Assembly: GCA_014529385.2 (NCBI GenBank)
Contig: CM043959.1
Span: 16,431,309 to 16,495,308, forward strand
Direction: 5' to 3'
Source: Adiantum capillus-veneris
Taxonomy: Eukaryota > Streptophyta > Polypodiopsida > Polypodiales > Pteridaceae
Length of the DNA: 64,000 nucleotides
A program made the translations under genes and the position numbers. Shown here in pieces: positions 58,234 to 64,000 of the stretch (the first letter of the stretch is position 1; every line of letters starts with the position of its first letter). The notes beneath the pieces were generated by a model. It was not told the DNA's origin, made no database searches, and saw only the letters and a program-made list of their open reading frames with translations.

Positions 58234-58602
58234 CTGCCCTCCCTCATGCTCACCATCTCTAATCCTCACTACTTGCACCTTCCCTTCATTCCACCCTCCC
58301 TCACACCTCTCGTGCAAGCAGCAGAAATTTTCACCACCAGCTAGTGAGGTCTTCGACTGTGCACCATCACCACAATGAGCAACAGGTACAAAATCTCCTC
58401 GAAGCATCAACACCCCAAACATGAGAGCTAGTAAGGGGAGCTTCTCTGTAGAGAGATCATCTAAGTTTGGAGCGGTTTTTGCCAAGGATGAGACTCGATG
58501 ATCTAGAAAATTTGGAGCTTGGTGTTCCTCCTTTGCATTTTTATAGTGTTGTGTTGTGTCACTGACAGATGATTTTCTTTCATGAAAGGTAGCTATTGTC
58601 AT
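58201..58602 (-). CDS. Hypothetical 133-residue open frame
   Basis: Open from ATG (58602) to stop (58201). Moderately GC-rich against AT-rich flanks, with LALMFGVLMLRGDFVPVAHC and CCLHERCEGG. I recognise no family, no splice site and no promoter. The frame overlaps the 37-base tandem duplication at its end. It could be a small gene, an exon or chance. Confidence 0.25.
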   Translation of the reverse strand: MTIATFHERKSSVSDTTQHYKNAKEEHQAPNFLDHRVSSLAKTAPNLDDLSTEKLPLLALMFGVLMLRGDFVPVAHCGDGAQSKTSLAGGENFCCLHERCEGGWNEGKVQVVRIRDGEHEGGQVLYVRALQSH

Positions 58603-58650
58603 TTGAAGGTTTTAAGGTTTTGAGGCAATTCATGTATTCTTCTTAAATTG

Positions 58651-58672
58651 CATGCATGCATGCATGCATGCA
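58651..58672. repeat. (CATG)n palindromic microsatellite
   Basis: CATGCA repeated in register over 22 bases; self-complementary, so it can form a cruciform. Confidence 0.9.
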
Positions 58673-59487
58673 AGTGTATGTCTGGTATCTTGAGAACTCT
58701 CTCTTTTTTTTTTTTGCATTGCATGCAACACAAATTCAAAGCTCTGCAGGGCAGTGAAGGGTAACATATAAAATGAGACACTTTATAGTACCAAATTTGG
58801 TACTATACAATAGCAAATTTTTCATTGGAAAGGTTATCCATGTGATAAAGATCAATTCTAAATTTCTATGTTGAGTTTTACATTAGTGAAATGTCTCCAA
58901 AATAAAGGCATATAGAAAACTTGCTTAGGTGTTTGGTTTGGTAGAATGAGGACATGTCTAATGAGCTTTGTGTTTCCACATTGGAAGAAAAAACAAAATG
59001 GAGGAATAACCTCTTTTGACCAAGTTTCTCTATACAGCCAAAGAGCTTCATGAGGAGTATGGTCTGAGCATGGAGGAAGGGCTTCCAAAGGATCTTACGG
59101 AAGAAGACCTCCCTAATGACTAGTGGATGATTGTTTTCAAGCAAGATACTAGAAAAATGTGAATATTTACTTTAATCATGTGCAACCAAGTCTGGTTGAC
59201 AATTGCAGGTTCCTGTTCCACAAGATATACCAAGCCCCTCCATCTTGTGAGGAGATCACTTCAAATTTTGCACGTTGCTTTGTTTTTGAGAAATGCCACG
59301 CGACAACAAAAAACCTTGCACCCCATAAGGTTTTTGGGCAAGGTTTGGAGAGAGTGTACTCAATGTGTGTGCTAAGCCGCCCGAGAGGGTTGGACAGAAG
59401 GTCGATACGTGGCAAAGGGCAAACCGTTCCTCCCACGAAGGTCATTTGTCATCTATTAAGAAGCCCCCACCTTACACATAGCGGTAG
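58673..59487. other. Spacer without recognised gene
   Basis: Frames of up to 120 codons on plus (59159-59521) and 89 on minus (59176-59445) overlap each other and show no motif I recognise. Confidence 0.35.
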
Positions 59488-59738
59488 CTCGGGGGGAGGG
59501 GGTCTCTTAAAAATTATGTGACTATCACGTGAGTGCAACAGAAGGGGGTATTAAATTTCATTTTGTCTCATATGTTTCCATGCAGAAGGATACTATAAAA
59601 TAGAATTGGGAAAAAAATTTACAGACTGAATAGGAAAAGGGTGCATTTTATTTGTCCAAAATTCATAGATAAGGAGTTTTAGAAATAGACCTTGAGCGCA
59701 CATGATATACATAATTTATACATAGTGACCCCCCCAAG
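59488..59738. mobile_element. hAT-type MITE, copy 2
   Basis: 251 bases, same orientation as copy 1 and alignable through it: TCACGTGAGTGCAACAGAAGG and GAGCGCACATGATAT match TCACATGAGTTCACAGAAGG and GAACGCACGTGATAT. The right end GTGACCCCCCCAAG is intact; the left end (CTCGGGGGGA) is diverged. Flanks AGCGGTAG (59480-59487) and AGTGGTAG (59739-59746) are an eight-base target duplication with one change. Confidence 0.82.
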
Positions 59739-59746
59739 AGTGGTAG

Positions 59747-60140
59747 TAATCTCTGTATAGAGCTAGACACCCCACAACATCATGTGTGGACACCTCACTA
59801 TGTTACAAACCTGGAAACTATTGTTGAGAGAGTGCCTCAGACATGTGCAGGTGCATCCGATAGGCTGAAAGAGTTGAGAGCATCTCTGCAGCAATACAAG
59901 AAAAATTTGTTGCCAAGGAGAGGGTTCCAAAGTTGTTTGTGAAGCGGATAAAAGATGGCATAGAGCACTATGAAGTGCATCTTGCAAACTAAAGCAGGAA
60001 AACCCTTGCAATAATGAGGAAATCAAAGAGGTGGAGGTTGATTTGGGAGCCAGTCAGTGCATGCTCCACTGACTTGGAAATAGTGAGGACATGAAGAATC
60101 TTGAGAAGGAGGTTAATCTGCAACAAGTAATTCTTGACAT
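59747..60140. other. Spacer without recognised gene
   Basis: A short plus-strand coding-like stretch near 59850-59990 (AAIQEKFVAKERVPKLFVKR) lacks supporting signals. Confidence 0.35.
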
Positions 60141-61130
60141 TCATCCTTTGAGAAAGTGATAATGTATTTTTGGCAGCTTTTGGTAGCGATAATAACTTCT
60201 ATTTGTTGTTGCATTGGTAGTTCTAATACACTTGGTGGTTTATGGTGGTTTATGGTAGTTTCTGGTACTTCATTTAATTTCTTAGTATTGGTAGATTCTA
60301 GCAAGTCGTCTGGCAGTTTTGAAAATTTTTGGTAGTTTTTTGTATTCATGAAAACTCTTGTTATTTTTTTTAGTATCTGTAAATCTTGCTTTGGTAGTTT
60401 TGTCAGTAATGGTCCTCTTTCTTCTGTATGGTATTTGCATATTTTAGGTTGATTCGTAGCTTCAAGTAGATTTTTTGAATTTTGTCTACGCTATTTTGGT
60501 AGTTTTGTTTCATACTTGTATTTTTTGGGTCTTTTTGGCCCTACTTTCTTGTTTTGGTATCTTCAATCATGTTGTTTTTAGAAGTTTGGTAGTCTTACTA
60601 ATTTTTTTGTTTTGGCAATCTTGGTAGTCTTGGTAGTTTTGAAAAGTTTTGGAGGCAATGGTAGTTTTGGTTGTGTTGCTAGTGTGACCTCTAAACCCTT
60701 ACTAAAAGCTTTTGGTAGTTTTTGGTCATGCTTTGGTAGTTTATGGCGTGCACCTAACAAGGTAGTTTTGGTTATGTTTGGGTAGTTTATTTTTGTCTTG
60801 GGTGTATTTATAATGCTTTTGGTACTAACTAGTATCTTTATGGGTGTTTTCTATCAATGGTGTTTTGGTGGTATTGGTAGTTCTAGATAGTTATGGTACC
60901 TTTTGACAATGATCTTTTGGTGGCTGTTAGGATTTTTGGTTTCTCTTTTTGTGTTTCTATTGCTAATTGGTAGCTCATGGTTCAAATTTGGTTCTATTTT
61001 TGGTAGTTCATGGTTGTCTTTTGTCATTGATGACCTGGTAGTTTTTGGTACCACTTGGTAGTATGATGCCTTCAGTACTGCCTGCTAGCTTTTGGGTACT
61101 AATTTGGGATTTCTTTTATTACTGCTGGTT
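60141..61130. repeat. G/T-rich cryptic repeat based on TTTTGGTAG
   Basis: The motif TTTGGTAGT and variants (TTGGTAG, TTTTGGTA, GGTAGTTTT) occur dozens of times without a fixed period over almost 1 kb. Strand composition is strongly skewed: G and T dominate plus. Minus-strand frames rich in KLPK are a by-product of this motif. Confidence 0.8.
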
Positions 61131-61150
61131 GGTAACATGCTGCGTTTAAT

Positions 61151-61426
61151 ATGTTGGAGGCAACATGGAAGGAAGCACAAGCCCACACCCTCTTTGTGAA
61201 GCAGATGATTGTTGATGTTAGGCTTGGGAAGAGATTCTTATTATATCCTAGGCCCCATTTTTATGATTCTGTAGGTATGATCCATGTGTTTGGCATGTGT
61301 GTTGCATGCGGTGAGTTGTTGGGTTGCAAGCGTTGTTTGAAAACTTTATGCTTGAGTGTGGACATTAGTATCACCCCCTTTGCTTCAGTGCTTTGTTACA
61401 AAGCAGAGATCATTGTGCCAAACTAG
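61151..61426 (+). CDS. Hypothetical 91-residue open frame
   Basis: Reads MLEATWKEAQAHTLFVKQMI, LLYPRPHFYDSVGM and CVACGELLGCKRCLK with five Cys in the second half. No family recognised, and no upstream exon or promoter was identified. May be an exon fragment. Confidence 0.25.
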   Translation: MLEATWKEAQAHTLFVKQMIVDVRLGKRFLLYPRPHFYDSVGMIHVFGMCVACGELLGCKRCLKTLCLSVDISITPFASVLCYKAEIIVPN

Positions 61427-61685
61427 TTGTACTATGGGCAAGGTCCACAAAGTCTACTGCAAGTAATCTATGGGAGGAGGAGGGGGTTACTAAAGAGATA
61501 GGGGATGTTCTCTAGGATTTAAAGTATGGTAGTGTGGAAGGGAAAGAGACTGATAAGGGTCATCACTATGATACCATGGGGGACAATGAAGGAAACAGTG
61601 AAGGAAATGATGATTGTGAGGATAAAGATGCTAAAAAGACTAAAAGACAATGTGGGAGGTAAAGTCCCTCACATAGTTGAGCTAG

Positions 61686-62306
61686 ATGCTACCGGACCAG
61701 ATACTACCCAACACAAAGCCTGGAGATCAAATCACTAACGAGGATGAGAACATGCAAGGGGAAGGTACAACGGCCAAGAAAAGAGTGGAAGAACCTAAAG
61801 GGGTAGGGGAAGAGGCTAAGCAAGGGGTGGAAGCCAAGAAGGAGGATGAGGGGAAGGCCAAGAAGGGGTTGGAAGCCAAGAAGGGGGATGAGGGGGAGGC
61901 CAATATGGGAGTGGATGCCAAGGAGGGAAAAGGGGTAGATGATGCCAAGAAAGGGAAAGGGGCACATGCCAAGAAGGGGGAAGAGGTCGAAATGGGAAAG
62001 GAAGGCAATGCGGAGAACAGGGACGGGGCTGAGGATGCCAAGGAGGAAGTGGCAGCAGAGGATGTGAAGGAGGAAGTGGTAGCAGAGGACAAAAAAGTGG
62101 ACAGCATCGACCGCGGTCTGGATCCAGCTGTTGGTGATGTTGTACAAAATTTGACAGGTCACTCTATTGATTTGGCGACCCTATGGGATGTTTTTTGTGT
62201 GCAAAGAAAGAAGTGCAACCGCACTTGGGGCCAGATGTCTCGTGCATCTGTGTACTACACTTGTGAGACTGTTCTCTTGGTTGAAAAGTTGCATTCAAAA
62301 AGTTGA
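61686..62306 (+). CDS. Lys/Glu-rich low-complexity open frame
   Basis: A 206-residue frame whose residues about 20-125 consist of degenerate repeats such as VEAKKEDEGKAKKGLEAKK and GEEVEMGKEGNAENRDG, encoded by a GCCAAGAAGGGGG-type minisatellite. Highly charged, predicted disordered. The last 45 residues lie antisense to the U2 remnant and look like a shadow. It may be the C-terminal repeat of a broken gene or simply an open frame across a repeat. Confidence 0.3.
   Translation: MLPDQILPNTKPGDQITNEDENMQGEGTTAKKRVEEPKGVGEEAKQGVEAKKEDEGKAKKGLEAKKGDEGEANMGVDAKEGKGVDDAKKGKGAHAKKGEEVEMGKEGNAENRDGAEDAKEEVAAEDVKEEVVAEDKKVDSIDRGLDPAVGDVVQNLTGHSIDLATLWDVFCVQRKKCNRTWGQMSRASVYYTCETVLLVEKLHSKS
61800..62095. 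repeat. GCCAAGAAGG-type minisatellite
   Basis: Units of roughly 18-36 bases built on GCCAAGAAGG, GGGGATGAGGGG and GAGGAAGTGG. Purine-rich on plus, almost no C/T runs. Confidence 0.75.
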
Positions 62307-63360
62307 CCACATCGGCCGTACACTTCATAGGCCAGCCATCTAGTTTCAATTCCTCACGCGTCAAGGTTCTCTTGACGCCCCTACTCCATCATGCTCTCCT
62401 TTTCCATGGCTAGATGCTAAGAAGTTATGCATCATGTGCAAGCTTGTCAACTGATAGTACCTCGCCACAAAATAGTATGGTCTACGGGCTTTGAATTGTG
62501 AAGCATCACCATCTGACCACACCCATGGTGTTGCAAAAAGTGTCCATGATGTTTCAACCACTTGTCATGAAGCATGAAACAATGCTATACAAACAATGTA
62601 TCATGCTCCCTATCATCTGATATGTAAAAGTGTAGTGTCTTTTGAACATCACTTATTGCATTTCTTACATAAGTGATGTGCACAAGTATTGTGACTTGAG
62701 TAGATCACCAATGCATTGACTAAATCTCATTCTGAATTTTAAACAATAATTCTTTGCAAAGTCAATAATTGAAACAATGACATTGCTAGGAAACTTAAGC
62801 AAACAATCCTTGAATTGTTGGGCTTGCAAGCGGAAGACAAAGTTATGCTTGATGAAGCCAGTGAGGTGGGTTGAAAATAGGCTTTAAAAAACCACAATTT
62901 TCATTCATTGCAAAATCAAGTCCTTTCTCTTCTTCTCACTCCCACCCGCATCAACCTGTCTCGTTCCAACATCCACGAAAACCTTCACAGACACGTCCGT
63001 ACTATCCTCTTCTATCTCATTGGGACAAAATATCAACTTCGGTACACCACATTGGGAACAGTCCCCCATCAAGCATTTTTTGGCATGGTACTCACTATTT
63101 GGAGGCTTTGGGCAAATGATGGATTCCCACATGCCAGTGATGTGCTGACATAGTGCTTGGTTTGCAAAACACTCTCCTATATCATGACTTCTACAACATA
63201 TGGAGCAAGTGCAAAGGTGACCTTTCCCATGATGTCCAAACTTGTTTTGCCGCATTTGATTAAAAGCCTCTTAAAATAGAGCATCTGCACATGGGATACA
63301 CAACAACAAGTATATTGCTCTTTCAGCTTTAATGCCTCAAAGCATCTAAGAGACACTCCC
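62164..63360 (-). pseudogene. Decayed transposase-like gene, family U2
   Basis: Minus reading in order: a Cys/His-rich region (63255-62905) with CSICCRSHDIGECF, MWESIICPKPPNSEYHAKKC and GDCSQCGVPKLIFCPNEIEE; then FIKHNFVFRLQAQQFKDCLL, IVSIIDFAKNYCLKFRM; then WVWSDGDASQFKARRPYYFV and SSHGKGEHDGVGAS (62561-62361); and a tail TREELKLDGWPMKCTADVV. I recall uncharacterised proteins of plants and animals with DFAENY, SDGCASQFK and GHGKGxxDG in this order, which look like a DDE-type transposase core; that link is from memory. Several stops and frame changes show the copy is dead. Confidence 0.6.
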
Positions 63361-63459
63361 ACTATAGGGTGAGACTTCTTGAATCTTTTGTAAAGCTCAA
63401 TCTATGGCACCAAAACAAAGCAGGTTAGAATATTCCAACTTCATGCATATGGTAAAATG

Positions 63460-64000
63460 CCACTTGTACATTAGTGCCAAACCTGGATCTAGACAGTGCC
63501 AAATATGGTATTGTAGAACCATCTTTGGTAGTCTACCAAACTTTAAAAATCTAGAGTACCAAAATGTCCTGCTGGGTAACCAAAATGATTTATTTCTACC
63601 TTCTTTGGTACAATATAGAACCAATACACAACAAAGTGGGTTCTTCCATATTTGGTATTGTTTATGGAATTTTGGTACTGTGTACAATCATTGGCATGCA
63701 GGAGAGTACTAAATTGGGTAGCTCAAAGATGCTTGGTACTATTCATGCAACCTTTGGTACTAGAATAGACTATTTCCATATTTTGTACTATCTTTAGGTT
63801 TGTGGTACTACGTACAACCATTGACATGCAAGAGAGTACAAATTGGATAGTTTTTGGTACTGTCTTTAGGATTTTGGTACTATGTACAACCATAGGCATG
63901 CAGGAGACTACCAAATTGGATAGTTCAAAGATTCTTGTGTATTATTCATGCAACCTTTAGTGCTATAACAGACTATTTCCATATTTGGTACTATCTTTAG
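63460..64000. repeat. TTTGGTAC-rich tandem repeat at window end
   Basis: TTCCATATTTGGTA (or TTTTGTA) recurs at about 63646, 63774 and 63974, and CATTGGCATGCAGGAGAG-like blocks at about 63689, 63821 and 63890. Units of about 70-200 bases form a higher-order tandem array that runs off the window. The TTGGTA core resembles that at 60141-61130. Confidence 0.75.

Noticed and set aside
59159-59521. 120-residue plus-strand frame right before MITE copy 2
   Set aside because: It runs into the MITE's left end and overlaps an antisense frame of similar length; no motif.
61704-62162. 152-residue hydrophobic minus-strand frame with many Leu/Phe/Pro
   Set aside because: It is the antisense shadow of the GCCAAGAAGG minisatellite; its apparent membrane segments come from repeat composition.
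1-64000. CRISPR array
   Set aside because: Tandem repeats here are contiguous or degenerate, with no regular unique spacers, and the DNA is plant nuclear.
1-64000. tRNA genes
   Set aside because: The tRNA-like matches are retrotransposon primer sites of 12-17 bases or a degenerate SINE head; no cloverleaf was found.

Overview
This 64 kb window is nuclear DNA of a land plant, most likely a flowering plant with a transposon-rich genome. The evidence is plant-type Ty1/Copia and Ty3/Gypsy retrotransposons primed by initiator-methionine or aspartate tRNA, a hAT transposon, a plant-style splice acceptor, one plant-like intronless gene and many long (CT)n and (CA)n microsatellites. I cannot name the species. 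No tRNA, rRNA, CRISPR array, operon or organellar segment was seen.

Layout. 1-2160: broken retrotransposon pieces, including a Copia pol gene whose middle is inverted. 2161-5754: no recognisable gene, one weak SINE candidate. 5755-7770: the only region that looks like host genes, an intact 405-residue FAD/NAD(P)-binding oxidoreductase and a 126-residue open exon upstream, both on the minus strand. 8116-18549: a tandem array of a non-coding LTR retrotransposon, minus orientation, with shared LTRs and an aspartate-tRNA-type primer site. 18550-22879: a LINE remnant, a 26-base G run and remnants of an unidentified protein gene.

22880-42964 is a nest. Gypsy element A (plus) sits in the unidentified gene, whose frame resumes at 42965. 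A contains Copia element B (25294-35879, target duplication TTAAG), and B contains hAT element C (31116-34991, target duplication GTTGGAAT). A further Gypsy fragment (D) and several tandem repeats lie in the downstream part of A. 42965-47550: gene remnants, a 289-base tandem duplication and a foldback.

47555-57990 is a second nest. An old minus-strand Gypsy pol gene (E) is split by a 246-base MITE and by element F (48397-57240), a nearly full-length relative of A. 57991-64000 holds a second MITE copy, G/T-rich and tandem repeats, and a decayed gene of a transposase-like family on the minus strand.

The genes do not form a pathway. Almost everything is mobile-element debris, and its interest is structural: nested insertions datable by target-site duplications, two pol genes with clean internal inversions, an LTR-element tandem array and a small MITE family. 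All mobile-element coding regions read here are broken by stops, frameshifts or deletions.
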